Shown piece after piece: positions 13,901 through 24,463 of a stretch of 64,000 bases of DNA. The notes beneath the pieces were generated by a model. The model was not told where the DNA came from. It saw only the letters and a list, made by a program, of their open reading frames with translations, and did no database searches. Source of the stretch: Delphinapterus leucas (taxonomy: Eukaryota; Chordata; Mammalia; Artiodactyla; Monodontidae); NCBI RefSeq assembly GCF_002288925.2, contig NW_022098049.1, positions 1,949,227 to 2,013,226 of the forward strand. The letters run 5' to 3'. Position 1 is the stretch's first letter. Every line of letters begins with the position of its first letter. The position numbers and the translations under genes were made by a program.

Positions 13901-16900
13901 TTACTCTTGGCGAGCATACTTCCAGGTGTTTTCTTAGGCAAGTGTATATCTCTGCGCACACAATTAGCGAGGATACCTTGACTTCCCTTTTGCAACAGAG
14001 CGTTTCCGTCCGGAGCGTGGAAGGAGAGGTGTACTGCGCCAAGTCAGGCAGGAAGTTCGCCGGCCAAATCCAGGACAAGTTCATCATCTCGGACTGGAGA
14101 TACGTCCTGTGCGGATCGTACAGGTGAGCGCTGCGCTTCACCTTCTGTCGGGGCTTTGCGGAGGCCAAGGCCCACACGCCCACCGGCAACGCCCTGGGGG
14201 AGCTGGGGACTCATCATATACACGAGGCTGGAGGCAGGACCAGCCTGGGTGAAAGGGGAAAATCTGGGCCCTTCCTGGGAGGACTTCGGGGTAGGGAGAC
14301 ACTTCCAAGTGCCTTGGTTTCCCTTTGCGTGGCAATAGGACATAAAATCCTGTTTCCCTCCTCAGATCTCTCAGGTGTGATTCTAAAGCCATGCAATTTG
14401 TTTGGTTGTGTATGGGGGCCCCATTTTATTTTTTAAATGTTTGGTTATTTTAATATAGTGAATGTATTGAGATGTAATTCACATGTCAGATACTTCACCC
14501 ATTTAAAGTGTGCAATTCTTTTTAGCATCACTTTTCTCATCCGTAAAATGGGGATAACAATACTTCCCCTCGCAGACTATTGTTAAGACTCAACGAGATA
14601 AAATTTGCAAAGCGTAGTGTAGCTCCCAGCACACAGTAGGTACTCAATAAGTGGTTGCTATCAGCCAGCCAAAGCCCCAAGGGAAGGGACATGTAATAGG
14701 CAAGACTTGAAAGGGTGTGGGCTGAGAAGACGCTGGTTGTGAAGGGCTGCCCAGCAGAGCAGGCCTGGGCGACGCCAATGTGGGGAGCACCGAGACAGCC
14801 CTCCTCTCACTTCAGAATTGCCAGGGCTTGCTGAGCTGTCACCATGTCCTAGATAAGATTACAAGCGTCACCCTCTGTGGCCCCTGACCACCAGCTTCCT
14901 GGCCCCTCCTCCACTTCCCTGTCAGAAGTGTCTCCAAATTTCATGGGACCTCAGGCTGGCACTAGGGACGGGAAGTGGCAGCAGCCCAGCCTAGAAGATA
15001 GATAAGCTCAGTTCCCAGCTCTGAAGCTTCCTGGCTGGGTGACCCCGGGCAAGTCACTGCACCTCTGTGTTCCTTCATTCACTCACCAGCTATGTAGAGA
15101 CCTAGTAGATACAGACCAGGCCTGCTGCAGGCATGGAACAGGATGGGGCTCCCTCCTGCAGCTCTGCTCGAACTAGGCGGGTAACCGATAACAAACCCAG
15201 GGGAGGGAAGGGGGCCTGGGATGGCGCCAGGGTGCCCCTCTCTGGCTCCCCATTTCCACCTCTTCCTGAGCTTGTTCTCCTCAGCTGTGTGAAGGGCCTG
15301 TGGCCTCCACCTCACAGGCTGCAGTAAAGGAAGCTGGGAGGCACTGTCCCTCTGCGAGGGGAAGAGCTGAGGTTTTACAACTAGTGTTCAGGGAGGGGGC
15401 TCAGGGACGAGGCAGCCCGGAGGGGACACCTCCAGTGTCCTGGGGCCACTGAGCCCACGTCTGTTTCCACCCACAGCCTCTCCCCTCATCCTCTGCTCCA
15501 TCCGGGGGCACCTGTGGAAAACGGAGCCCCCCTGCTTCTGATTCTCAGGCCCTGTCTCCAGCCCTTGGTTGTCTGTAAGAGGCTGAGGTGGGGCTGAACT
15601 CCCCTCCCCAAGTGGCCAAAGCCACCTTATCAGCCTTTTGTTCTTTCCCTAGAGAGGGACAAAGGCCTCTGGGCAGCAAGCAAATAAAGCTCAGGGCAGG
15701 AGCTCAGCCTAAAACCCTACATCAGGCCTCTGACCTTGACCTCTGACCTTGACCAAGCACCACTAGACCGAGTTCACCACCTGGAGGGCAAGGGTGAGGT
15801 CCGGGCCTGGGCAGTTGCCCCAGACCCCAGGAGCTAAGCCTGGAGGGAGGGGGTCAGTCAAAGCAGAGGAATTCTCACACTCTTTTTTATTAGGTGAAAT
15901 TCACGATAACATAAATTAACCATTTAAAATGTACAATTCAGAGGCATGTAGTACATTCACAGTGTGTGCAACCATCACCACTATCTAGTTCCAAAACACT
16001 TTCATTGCCCCCCAAAGAAACCACGCACCCATTGTACAGGGAGGAAAAACTCTTTTCTTTTTCGGCTACACAGCTTGTGGGACCTTAGTTCCCTGACCAG
16101 GGATCGAACCCGTGCTCCCTGCAGTGGAAGCGCAGTGGTCCCGTGCCACCACTGGACCACCAAGGAAGTCCCAGGAAACACTTTTTTCTAATACCCTTCT
16201 CGGTTCTCTGGCTGGGGCCCTGTAAAATGGACTGGTGAGAGAGAGATGAACAGCAGAAAAGCAGACAAATCTATTTAATACAAGTTTTACATGACACAGG
16301 AGCCTTCAAAAGGAAATGAAGACCCAAAGAAATGGTTAAACCTTAGTGTTTTTATATGAGGTTGGATGAAGAACGGACAGTCACGGTAAAACGTGATAGG
16401 ACGAAAGGGAAGAGCTAAGGGTAGTTACTGGGGGAAACGGAGCAAGGCTGGTCCATTCGGATCCCTCTGAGTCCCCCTGCCCTTGGAGATAAGGATGCTC
16501 CTTTCCTCTGGGTACAGGGAGGGCATCTCTCACATGAGGGCCTTGTGACTGGCTTCAGGGAGAAGGGGGAGGTCAGAGAGTCCTTCCTGCACCTGCTTCT
16601 CAAATTCCTTCAGCTCAAAATGACGTCTTTTGTCAGAGCGGCATACACAGACGTGGGGATGACACATCCACAGCCCCTCCACCACTCAGCGGTCACTTCC
16701 CCTTCCCCATCTTTGAGCAACCAGTTGTGTGACTGGCAAGTGGCTTATTTAGCCATTACAAAGATTTCCATACATTTGAAAAGGACAGAGAAAGAAATTC
16801 TGAAAGGAGATGAAGAGGGGGGAAGCCTCTCCTCTTATTTTCAATAAGGAGAATTAACTCTCTCAGGTTTCATTTGTATTTGCCCTTTGAGCTCATCATG

Positions 16901-19449
16901 CAGGGGTGGCCTTGCCCTTGGAAGGGGCAGAAGGAAGCATAACCACCTTGCTGAGCTTTGTGCCAGGCCCTGGGCCAGGTGCGATCAGACCTTTAGTAAG
17001 GATTTAATCTTCGTGACTTCTTTTTTTTTTTTTTTTTTTGGCTTGCCACATGGCATGCGGGATCTTAGCTCCCCAACCAGGGAGCAAACCCAGGCCCCCT
17101 GCAGTGGAAGTGCAGAGTCCTAACCACTGGACAGCCAGGGAAGTCCCTTAATCCTCGTGACACTTTGAGGGAGGCATTATTCTTCTAAATGACAGATGGG
17201 AACTGAGGCACAGAGAGGGTAGGTGATTGGGTCAGGGTCACCAGCTTCCTTGACTAGGATCTCCAGCTCGTTAGCGCCTGCCGAGGCCAGGTCGGGCTTG
17301 ATATGGGAGGTACCAGGAGGAGGGTGGCAGTGGGCTTGAAGACATGCCGGGCCATTCCTGGGAACTGTGGAGAATCCAGCTTCTGAAGGGAGGGCAGGAC
17401 AACTATAATGTTTTTGCTCTCAACATTCAAAGGTGATCTGTTTGCCAGCCTTTCAGAGGATCCTTTTCCCTGGGACCCTTAGAGCCGTTTCCAATAAAAA
17501 CAAAAAATCAATCAGAAAAGCCTTCACCCCATCCTTTCAGTCCACCTGTCTCTGGGTCCCTCCCTCTGGTTGCACACAGTTTTCCCAAACTGAAGGGCTC
17601 TGTCCATTTCTCTGGCTGAGTCGCGGGGGTGGGAGTGGGGAGGGTGTGCATTTCAACATTTCAGCTCTTGTTGAGGGTCTCACTAGCACAGGGGCTGTGC
17701 CACATGCTGGGGACACAGAACTCCTCTCTCTCCTTAGGAAATGTAGATGAATGACCACAGGGTGTGGTATGGTGTGTGCTCTAAGATCAGCATGAGCTAA
17801 GAAAGTGCTCTGGGGTCAGCCAGGAGGGAGCTCCCACTTCTGCCGGCAGGTCCAGGGGGCTGGATTGAGGCTTGGAGGATGAAGAAGATTGGGGCGGGGG
17901 TGAGGTGCAAAATCAGGCAGCTGCAACAGCATGAGTGACAGCATGATATCAGCATGGCCTTCCAACCGGCTCCTGAGTCCACTCCTGCCCTGACCCCTGC
18001 TGCCACCCTGGGCTTTACCAGGAACAGAAAGATTTTTAAACACAAACAAGATCAAATCACTTCCATCCTTAAAATCCTTCGATGCATGTCATTGCTCCTA
18101 GGGGGGAAAAAAAAATCCACCTTCTTACTGCGGCCTCTGTCTTAGCAGGATTCTCCTTCCCCTCCTCTGTGCTGCAGCCACACTGGCCTCCCCCCAGGCC
18201 TTTCATGCCTCAGGGTCTTTACACTTGCCGTTTATTCCCTTTGCTGGACAGCTCAATCCTGTTGTCCTTACCGTGCTAACTCATCTTGCCGGAGGCAGCA
18301 TCCAGATCATTCCCTAGAGACCTTTTCTGTGAACTTGTTTAGCCAAGATTTAAGAAAGATGACGTCGGGGCCTGAGCTGGGTCTGTTTTCTTTTCTATTG
18401 CTTCCTGGCAGGAAGTACAGTTAATACAGTGGCGGTATGTTTATACATGACCATAAATATTTGTTGAATGAATGGATGTTCATGTTAGGTCCTGGCCATC
18501 CAGTATGGCTAGAGGAATACAACTTTTGAAACTGTGCATCCCTGTCTATGAAATTGATTTAGTGGATGATCCCCAGAATTCTTCAAAAATGAAATAGGAC
18601 AGAACAAAAGTAATCAGAGCACTGAGGTAAAGGATGTTCTGGAGATTGTTGTGAGGTTATGTATGTATCTGTGTATGTGAGGAGGTTACAGTGTATCAAT
18701 AAGATGTATTTCTCCAAGAATAGCCAAGATGAGTCTGAAGAAGAACAGGCAGGGCGGACTTGCCCTTGCAGATGGAGCTGTAGTAACCAAGACAATGTGG
18801 CATTGGGTGAAGGACACACACAAAGTGACAAATGGAACAGAACAGAAAGCCCAGACACAGACTCCCACATGACAGGGCATGTCAGAGCAGCGGGGAAAGG
18901 TGAAACCGGAAAAAAAAATTCTCCATGTGAGAAGTTGGATTCTACTTCACACATACATACGCACACATGCGATGCACACACACAAAATCGCCTCCTAATA
19001 GATTAAAAGAACTTAAATGTCAAAAACAAATTTTAAGACTCTTAGTAGAAAATACAGACGAATGTCTTTTAGACCTTAGGATAAGGATTAGGTGTCTTAA
19101 CATAGCCCCCCCGTGTTAAACAGAACACAAAAAAGCATTAGCTATAAAAGATTGCTAAATCTGACTGTATTACAATTAAGAACTCTGGTTCCCTCAAAGA
19201 CAGCTCAAAGAATGTGAAAAGTCAGATTACAAACTGGGAGCAGGTTTTCATGATGCCCTGACAAGATTAGTGTCAAGAATCACAATGAACTCCCACAAAC
19301 CACAAAAGAAACAGCACAATGGAAGTGGGGGGGGGGAGGTGAGAGCAGGCGTTTCACGGGGAGGAAACACACGAAAAGATGTTCAGCATCCTCAGTGACC
19401 AGCAAAATGCAAATCAAGGCTAGAATGAGTTAACCATTTTATACCTATT

Positions 19450-19488
<39 letters not shown>

Positions 19489-22400
19489 GGTTGGCCAAAA
19501 AGTTCATTTAGGTTTTTCCATAGCATCTTACAGAAAAAGCTGAACAAACTTCTGGCCAGCCAGTAAGAAGCCTGACAGTACAAAGAGTGCATTTACAAAT
19601 CTCTACACTGCTGATGGGATTGCAAATCGGTACAGTGACTTGGGAAAGAGTATGGCATTTTCTCTAAAGCTGAACATTCACCTAGCTTTATCCAGCAATT
19701 CCACTCCTAAGTGTATTTCCAAGAGAAACGGGTCCACAGGACAGTAGAAGACAGGTATAAGAGTGTTCACAGAAGCATTGGTCACAACAGGAGAACCATG
19801 GAAACAACCCAAATGCCTCTCAATGAGAGAATGTATGAATACACCATGATATAGCCCCCAGTGGAATATCATACAACAGTCAAAGACAAGTGAAGTACAG
19901 CAACAAGAGATAACATGGATAAACTGCAATGTTTAAGTGAAAAAAAAGCCCCAAAGATTAATCCCCAAAGATATATGTTAAAAACAACTAAAATAGAAAT
20001 ATTTACGGTTGTTCCTCCGCATCTGTGGGGGATTGGTTCTAGCATCCCCACAGATACCAAAATCTGAGGATGCTCGAGTGCCTTATATAAAATGGTGTAG
20101 TATTTGCATATAACTTACCCATATCCTCCTGAAAACTTTAAATCATCTCTAGATTACTTATAATACCTAATACAATGTAAATACTATGTAAATAGCTGCC
20201 AATGGGGCAAATTCAAGTCTTGCCTTTTGAAAGTTTCTGGAAAATTTTTTTCTGAATATTTTCCATCTGTGGTTGGTTGAATCGCTGGATGCAGAACTCG
20301 AGTATATGGACGGCTGCTTGGAAGTATATGACGGTACTTTCAAGAGTATAGAAAACTTTTTTTTACTATAGAAAAAGGAAAGTTTGGGAACCATGACACA
20401 GGATTCTGGGTGATGATTTCCTCTATTTGGGGGAAACTGGATGGGTTCCTAGGAGGGAACCATGTGATTAGATGCTGGTTATTGTCAATGCTAGCTTTTT
20501 ATTTTAGGTGATGGGTTCATAGGTGCTTATTAAATTATTTTAAATAACTAAGTAAAGGGATTTCCCTGGCGGTCCAGTGGTTAGGACTGTGCACTTTCAC
20601 TGCCAAGAGCCCGGGTTCAATCCCTGTCCGGGGAACTAAGATCCCACAAGCCACTTGGTGTGGCCAAAAAATAAAATAAAGCTGCAGAAATGTAAATGGG
20701 CCATTAATAGATCAATGATGAGAGTGGGTCTTGAGCCAAAAATTATGATTAAATCAACTATCTGTACTTAAGGGCCAAAAAAACAATAAAAATAAAATGT
20801 AATTCTTACCATGGGTGGTGATAAAAGAAAGTGTAAAAGCTAGAGCACAGGATGAATGGACATGTCGGGTGTAGAGGAGGGAAACCCATGAGCAGCGAGC
20901 AGGGTCAGGGGATGGCACTCAGGTAGTGCAGGGATACACAAGGGGCACAGGGGCACAGAGGGTGCATGGGGGCCTGAAACACTGCCAGGGCACCTTTGGA
21001 CCTGCCTTTTTTTTGGGGGGGGGCATGTGGCGGGAGGGATCCTCTTTCCCTGACCAAGGATCGAACCCATGACCCCTGGAGTGGAAGTGCAGAGTGTCTC
21101 AACCACTGGACCGCCAGGGAAGTCCCCTAGACCTGCTTTGTTAAGAAAGCATGCAGTTGCTTGTTCTAATCTAGCCTGATTCCAAAGAACACAGGGCGAT
21201 TGATTTCTTTGTGTAGCCAAGAGTCCGGCTGTCCCAGAGTTTGCTGCCTTCCCCGTCACCTGGTTGGCCAGAGGCACGGTATCAGCTGCTCACCTCTCTG
21301 GGGTGCGTGGGTGGCTCCTGGGCAGGAGGTGAGGTTTAAACAAAGCCTCGCTGCTCTTCCCAGGATTGCTCCGGCCTTGCATGGGCCCTGCCCTGCCTCA
21401 CAGAGCAGGGGACTCCAGAAGCTGGGTCCGCCTTTTGGTGGCAAGACACGCGGGCTGGGGGCTGGGGGCTGGGGGCTGGAGGCTGAGACTCTTGGTTGGG
21501 TCCTTTCTGTCCCCCACAGTGACCCTGTCCCCCTCTGACCATGCTGTCCCCATTGCTCCCCACGCCTAGGTCCACAGTGTTAGGGACCCAGGAACCTCTC
21601 AAATGATGTTCTTGGTGGGTTTCCTGCGCTGCCGCCAGGCTTTTTTGCGGGGAGTGGGGTGATGAGGGGAGTTTCCCATCAGAGATAGAAAGGAATCTGT
21701 TTAAATTAGGGAATCATAAAAATGACACACAAATGCCTTGAACATTTTGTTTCCATTTAAAATGTGTAAATGGAGAGAAGGCCAAGGCCTCTGCTTAAGG
21801 GCGGCCTCCCGTGGGTGTCTGGGCAAGCCCACTGATGCGGCATCTTTCCCATCCTGTGGGCTCACCCCTGTGTTCTCCTTTCCATCCCCCAAAGAGCACA
21901 GGAGTCTTCCCCCCACTCGCACCCCTTCCGGCCCATTTGCCTGAAAACTGGGCTACACCCTTCAGATTTTCATGGAAATACAGCCCTTCCTTCCAAGGAG
22001 CAGCCCCAGACTGCTAACCTATTTGGTTAGAAGAGGCAGGTGTCACACCTATCACCGGTGGAGCCGCTAAGGCCCCAGCAGCTGGTGACTCACATCAGCA
22101 CAGAATTGGGGACACTGGAACTCGGCCCCTTTGGGCCTCCACAGGGATCTTCTAAGGGGCCATAATCTGCGCACCAGGAGGGAACACTGACCGGAGGCCC
22201 GGATTCACTCTGCATCTTAGCTACTCCCCTGGAAACATTTGCTGGTCTCTGAGCTTCAGTTCTCCCATCTGTGGGAGGGGAGGGTTTGGGCCTGGGTGGA
22301 AGCAGCCGGCACGGAGAAGCGGTGGGCACGCGTTAGTGGCCCTTCAGGCGCAGGGTGCCCGAGCCCTCCCCATCCCCAGCCCTCACTCTCTCTTCTCTCG

Positions 22401-22942
22401 CCTCCAGCTTCACCTGGCTCTGTGGGCACGTGCACAGGAACATCCTCTCCAAGTTCACGGGCCAGGCGGTGGAGCTGTTTGACGAGGAGTTCTGCCACCT
22501 CTACGCCTCCTCCAAGCCCGTGATGGGCCTCAAGTCGCCCAGGCCGGCCGCACCCCTCCAGCCCAGAGCAGCCCCTGACCCCCGATCCGGCCGCCTCAGT
22601 GGCAGTAGCTGCTCCACCAGCGACGGCACGTCCTCCAACCCCTTCAGCAGCCTGTCGACAGGCAGCAACCCCCAGAACCGGAGTCTGTCCACATCCTCGG
22701 GGCCCGGCAGCCCCCTGGCCCCAAACCCACCTCTGGCCCCCAGGTTCCAGCCCTATCATGGCCCTTGGAGGGCCCTGACCTCACAGGCCCACTTCTCCCC
22801 GAGGCCCCATGATGGCCTGTTTGCTCTCTACAGCAACCTCAACGGCTACAGGCCTATGCGGCTGCAGGTCGAGCAGCTTGGCCTGGTGCCCAGGGTGGCC
22901 CACACCTGGAGGCCCTTTCTACAGGCCTCCCCGAATTTCTGA
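1460..22942 (+). CDS. FAM83A: FAM83A (family with sequence similarity 83 member A), four coding exons joined
   Basis: Recognised from the protein: the start (MSGARHMGKIQKRLEDVKSQ) and the DUF1669 core match FAM83A as I recall it. Joining 1460-1939, 12213-12380, 13999-14123 and 22408-22942 gives 1308 nt, i.e. 435 aa plus stop; human is about 434. All introns have GT donors and AG acceptors, and phases fit (0, 0, 2). Residues from about 15 to 300 form the PLD-like DUF1669 domain, which in this family scaffolds CK1-alpha isoforms. The F-x3-F element (FDEEF, residues 282-286) and the Asp in ISDWRY (residue 248) are present. The C-terminal third is Ser/Pro-rich and probably disordered. Family knowledge: a cytoplasmic scaffold linked to RAF and PI3K signalling downstream of EGFR. 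The ATG has A at -3. Any upstream non-coding exon and the poly(A) site are not resolved; I saw no clear AATAAA in the first 1.5 kb after the stop. No disabling mutation was seen. Confidence 0.95.
2225..2575 (+). mobile_element. L2 LINE 3' fragment (intron 1 of FAM83A)
   Basis: The order of blocks (cagtggctcccagttgcccc, then 'cctctgcacatgctgttccctctgcctgg', then 'aagcctttcctgag') follows the L2 3' region as recalled. It is heavily diverged, as expected of a mammalian-wide element. Confidence 0.6.
3400..3500 (+). mobile_element. MIR-like SINE fragment
   Basis: The 'gggcaagtcccttgacctcc' core resembles the MIR 'gggcaagtcacttaacctc' segment in sense orientation. It is short and diverged. Confidence 0.35.
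3998..4040. repeat. (CA)n microsatellite
   Basis: An interrupted CA dinucleotide tract with AACAA breaks in FAM83A intron 1; likely length-polymorphic. Confidence 0.9.
5590..6330. other. GC-rich block in FAM83A intron 1, no gene assigned
   Basis: This block is richer in G+C and CpG than its surroundings and keeps several frames open on both strands, but none resembles a known protein. It could be a small CpG island or an alternative-promoter region; that is only inference. Confidence 0.25.
6436..6644 (-). mobile_element. CHR-type tRNA-derived SINE (short form), antisense
   Basis: The + strand reads poly-T, 'gcggtacacgggcctctcac' and ends 'ccaccagggaagccc'. A 16-bp target-site duplication, TGTCCACATTCTCTTT, flanks it exactly (6420-6435 and 6645-6660), marking a fairly young insertion. 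Confidence 0.93.
6983..7190 (+). mobile_element. CHR-type SINE (short form), sense
   Basis: It starts 'ggggcttccctggtggcgca', has the Pol III B box 'gggttcgtgcc', and ends 'gcgtaccgc' plus A14. The duplication GAAAGAGTTGCTG is at 6970-6982 and 7191-7203. It lies opposite in orientation to the copy 340 bp upstream. Confidence 0.93.
7950..8035 (-). mobile_element. MIR fragment, antisense
   Basis: 'aaaggaactgaggcccagagatggtaag' followed by an 'actcagctag' segment matches the reverse complement of the MIR core. Confidence 0.5.
8093..8928 (-). mobile_element. MLT1-type MaLR LTR, antisense, split by a SINE
   Basis: It begins 'tgtattagtttcctagggctgccgtaac' and ends 'cacactaca', matching an antisense MLT1 LTR as recalled. 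The SINE at 8160-8534 interrupts it, so the LTR is older. Confidence 0.7.
8160..8534 (+). mobile_element. CHR-type SINE (long form), sense
   Basis: The tRNA-like head 'gcttccctcgtggcacagtgg' is followed by repeated 'gccacaactactg..gaagccc' modules and an AATAAAATAAA-rich tail. The duplication ACAGATAAG is at 8151-8159 and 8535-8543, nested in the MLT1 LTR. Confidence 0.9.
9816..10153 (-). mobile_element. CHR-type SINE (long form), antisense
   Basis: 'ttatttatttatttttggctgc' is the reverse-complemented tail and 'accacaagggaagtcc' the head. The duplication TATAGTTTCT is at 9806-9815 and 10154-10163. Confidence 0.92.
10296..10980. mobile_element. Probable ancient solo LTR (ERV-type, family not named)
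   Basis: The string of segments ('agagtggctgagagcagtcag', 'ggtttattataaaaggata', 'gaacagccagagggaagaga', 'catgattgatcaaatca', 'aggagctctgtgccagaaac') recalls a mammalian LTR family I have seen but cannot name with certainty. No coding potential. Confidence 0.4.
11428..11550 (+). mobile_element. Short CHR-type SINE monomer, sense
   Basis: 'gagttccctggcggtccagtgg', an 'aactaagatcccacaag' middle and an AAAATAAAATAAA tail. A duplication with one mismatch (TGAGCTTGGGG / TGAGCTCGGGG) is at 11417-11427 and 11551-11561. Confidence 0.88.
12213..12380 (+). CDS. FAM83A: FAM83A coding exon 2 (residues 161-216)
   Basis: This 168-bp exon is preceded by a pyrimidine-rich 'gccctggcccag' acceptor and followed by GTAGGG. 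It encodes VLAILMDVFTDVEIFCDILE through ISDSHLK, the conserved PLD-like beta-alpha-beta segment of DUF1669. It is phase 0 on both sides, so skipping it would keep the frame but remove the domain core. Confidence 0.95.
12381..13998 (+). other. FAM83A intron 2
   Basis: No gene or well-defined transposon was recognised. A diverged old repeat may lie at 12400-12660 ('ggctacgctgtggtaatgcatgc...caatggcttaacacac'). A pyrimidine tract sits at 13768-13800. Confidence 0.5.
13999..14123 (+). CDS. FAM83A: FAM83A coding exon 3 (residues 217-257 plus two bases)
   Basis: This 125-bp exon lies between 'tttgcaacag' and GTGAGC. It encodes SVSVRSVEGEVYCAKSGRKF through WRYVLCGSY and ends in phase 2 (AG, completed to Ser by the first base of the next exon). 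It carries the ISDWR motif; Asp248 is the likely equivalent of the DUF1669 aspartate tied to CK1 binding in relatives (family knowledge). Confidence 0.94.
14527..14665 (+). mobile_element. MIR SINE, sense
   Basis: 'ctcatccgtaaaatggggataac' through 'ctcaataagtggttgctatc' follows the MIR core and tail. Confidence 0.75.
14990..15080 (+). mobile_element. MIR fragment, sense
   Basis: 'tgggtgaccccgggcaagtcactgcacctctgtg' matches the MIR CORE-SINE region. Confidence 0.55.
15885..16041. mobile_element. Ancient L1M-type LINE fragment
   Basis: 'gtgaaattcacgataacataaa', 'accatttaaaatgtacaattca' and 'gcaaccatcaccactatctag' recall a conserved block in old mammalian L1 elements. The orientation is not certain. 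Confidence 0.5.
16057..16172 (-). mobile_element. Short CHR-type SINE, antisense
   Basis: 'ttttcggctacacagcttgtgg' to 'ggaccaccaaggaagtccc'. An imperfect duplication begins AGGAAA at about 16042 and 16173. Confidence 0.85.
17018..17147 (-). mobile_element. Short CHR-type SINE, antisense
   Basis: Poly-T, then 'ggcttgccacatggcatgcgg', to 'agccagggaagtccc'. The duplication TTAATCTTCGTGAC / TTAATCCTCGTGAC (17004-17017, 17148-17161) has one mismatch. Confidence 0.9.
17148..17260 (-). mobile_element. MIR fragment, antisense, flanking the SINE
   Basis: 'ggaggcattattcttctaaatga' and 'actgaggcacagagagggtaggtga' match antisense MIR; the SINE inserted into it. Confidence 0.55.
18030..18340 (+). mobile_element. 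L2 LINE fragment, sense
   Basis: 'atcacttccatccttaaaatcc', 'gcagccacactggcctcc' and 'tttacacttgccgtttattccctttg' follow the order of the L2 3' region. Confidence 0.55.
18715..19995 (+). mobile_element. Ancient L1M LINE: ORF2 3' part and 3'UTR, sense
   Basis: 'gtagtaaccaagacaatgtgg', 'aaatggaacagaacagaaagcc' and later 'caattccactcctaagtg' and 'aacaacccaaatgcctctcaatgag' line up with the end of L1 ORF2. The frame is destroyed. A mariner MITE with a 32-nt A-tract (19454-19485) interrupts it. Confidence 0.7.
19486..19565. mobile_element. Mariner-type MITE (near-palindromic, about 80 bp)
   Basis: The left end TTGGGTTGGCCAAAAAGTTC is mirrored on the right by the reverse complement of GAACAAACTTCTGGCCAGCC with a few mismatches, so the unit folds into one hairpin. 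This is the mariner MITE common in even-toed ungulates and whales as recalled. Related copies in cattle are thought to give rise to the miR-2284/2285 family. Confidence 0.75.
20008..20335. mobile_element. Tigger/pogo-like DNA transposon remnant
   Basis: The ends are related inverted repeats: 'ccgcatctgtgggggattggttc' on the left, and 'catctgtggttggttgaatcgctggatg' on the right. The AT-rich middle ('aatcatctctagattacttataatacc') matches a short non-autonomous Tigger-type element as I recall it. Confidence 0.55.
20557..20682 (+). mobile_element. Short CHR-type SINE, sense
   Basis: 'ggatttccctggcggtccagtgg', 'gttcaatccctgtccgggga' and an AAAATAAAATAAA tail. A clean duplication was not seen. Confidence 0.87.
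21009..21129 (-). mobile_element. Short CHR-type SINE, antisense
   Basis: 'tttttgggggggggcatgtgg' to 'ggaccgccagggaagtccc'. The near-duplication GACCTGCCTT / GACCTGCTTT is at 20999 and 21130. Confidence 0.87.
21451..21486 (+). repeat. GGGGGCT tandem repeat with G-quadruplex potential
   Basis: About four copies of the 7-bp unit GGGGGCT give runs of three or more G separated by CT, on the sense strand of FAM83A intron 3. Confidence 0.75.
22408..22942 (+). CDS. FAM83A: FAM83A coding exon 4 (residues 258-435 and stop)
   Basis: It is preceded by 'ctctcgcctccag' and ends at TGA 22940-22942. It encodes FTWLCGHVHRNILSKFTGQA, then VELFDEEFCHLYASSKPVMG, then a Ser/Pro/Gly-rich low-complexity tail ending TWRPFLQASPNF. 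The FDEEF motif (282-286) is the family's F-x3-F CK1-contact element. The tail differs most from human as I recall it, as expected for a disordered region. Confidence 0.95.
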
Positions 22943-24463
22943 AGGGTCCCTTCCTCCAGCTGACCTCCCCAGGGCCAAAGCTGGGCATTCTTGGAGTTTC
23001 TGGCTCAAGGAGCCTACTTTAACCAGTGGCCCTTTGAACTAAAGGCACTTGGACAAAACCGTTGCCTGTGTTTGAATGTTCCCAGGCCTCAGACCGTTCG
23101 CTTGCTGACCCCCACACTTCCCTGGGTTCCCCTCTCTAGTATGGCCTATGCAGCACATTCCAGAAGTTTCCAGGGAGGTGGCGGGCAGGGAGCTAGAAGA
23201 CAAAATCATGAAAATAGAGCCCCTTTCTCCAAAGAGCAGCCAGTGCTTTCATATTAACATTTTCCAAATCTCTGTAATGTGAGAAGGGGCTGATGCAGCC
23301 CAAGTTTTACATATGGATAAACTGAGGCACTGAGAGGCAGGGGGTGGGTGTGACCAAGGTACTCCTGTGTCCCAGTGCCCAGGGGTGGTCTGCTCCCCAG
23401 AGATTCTGGAGAGACAGATTCAGGAGTAAGTATGGGGACATTCTAGATGTTTCTGGGAGGGGAGGGAAACTCCTCCTCCCTGGAAGAGCATAATACTAGA
23501 GTATCCCTGGCCTGATGAATTAGGGATGAGGCCCCAGAACCTGCCACTGTAAGTTATGTGTGGCTGGTTGAAAGGGTGGCCACCAAGGGTGGAGCAAACC
23601 AAGGCATCTAGGGGATGGAGATGGACAAGGCAGTTTGGCAGCTCAGGTTTTTGCTCTGAAGAGCCTTGGGCTGGCCTGGAGGTCCCTGGAGTCTGGGCTG
23701 GAACCCAGGGGTTTGAGTTGTCAGATCTGGGAACGGCCCTGCAGCAGTGCTTCAGGAAGCCTCGAGCGACCAATGAGGATCCCGCATTGACCTTGCAGCT
23801 CCCAGGCATAGTCAGCTACCTCCAGATCCAGGCCCCTCACCAGTCTCATCATTCTTTCCTTCTCAGGGTCACAGCACGTCCTGCTTGTTGCTGGGGTGGT
23901 AATAGATGCTAAGGCCACAGCGTTGCTGGTGTAGAAAGAACACAGGATGCTGAGGGAGCACAAAGGAGGGCCAGCCAGCCAGCTTGGGAGGCCAGGGGAC
24001 ACTTCCCAGAGAAGCGACAGGTAACCCAAGACCTAAGGAACGAGGCTGTATGGCTGGGGCGAGGGATGTGACTCGGGCTGTTTCAGTCCAAGAGAAGCAG
24101 GGGCAAAAGCCCCACACATGTCTTTCGGTTTCCATGTCCTCCCCCGCCACCAAGTCGTCTCAGCAAATGTCTTCCTGTTGCCCTTCTCCGGCTCAGAAGC
24201 TTTGCCTTTGCTGCGGAGGCTGGAGGGACAATCCTTCCTCCTGGTGGCCTCTGAATCCTGATGTACATGGCATCCCGAGTCGTGCTCTGCAGAGGGCATC
24301 TCCCTGCAGCCCAGCCCTGTTTGTATTTGTCCAACACTCCTGGCAGAGGCAGAGGCATCTTCGCTTTTGTTTTAAACTGTGTTTCTGTCCTCACTTCACC
24401 TTTTTATTCCTTAGTTCCTGAAAATCCAACAATAACACCAAAAGCCCTTTGGCTGCTGAAGGT

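Larger units (their letters stand above)
14124..22407 (+). other. FAM83A intron 3
   Basis: This 8.3-kb intron holds MIR, L2, L1M, four short CHR-type SINEs, a mariner MITE and a Tigger-like remnant, listed separately. No coding sequence was recognised in it. Confidence 0.7.
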
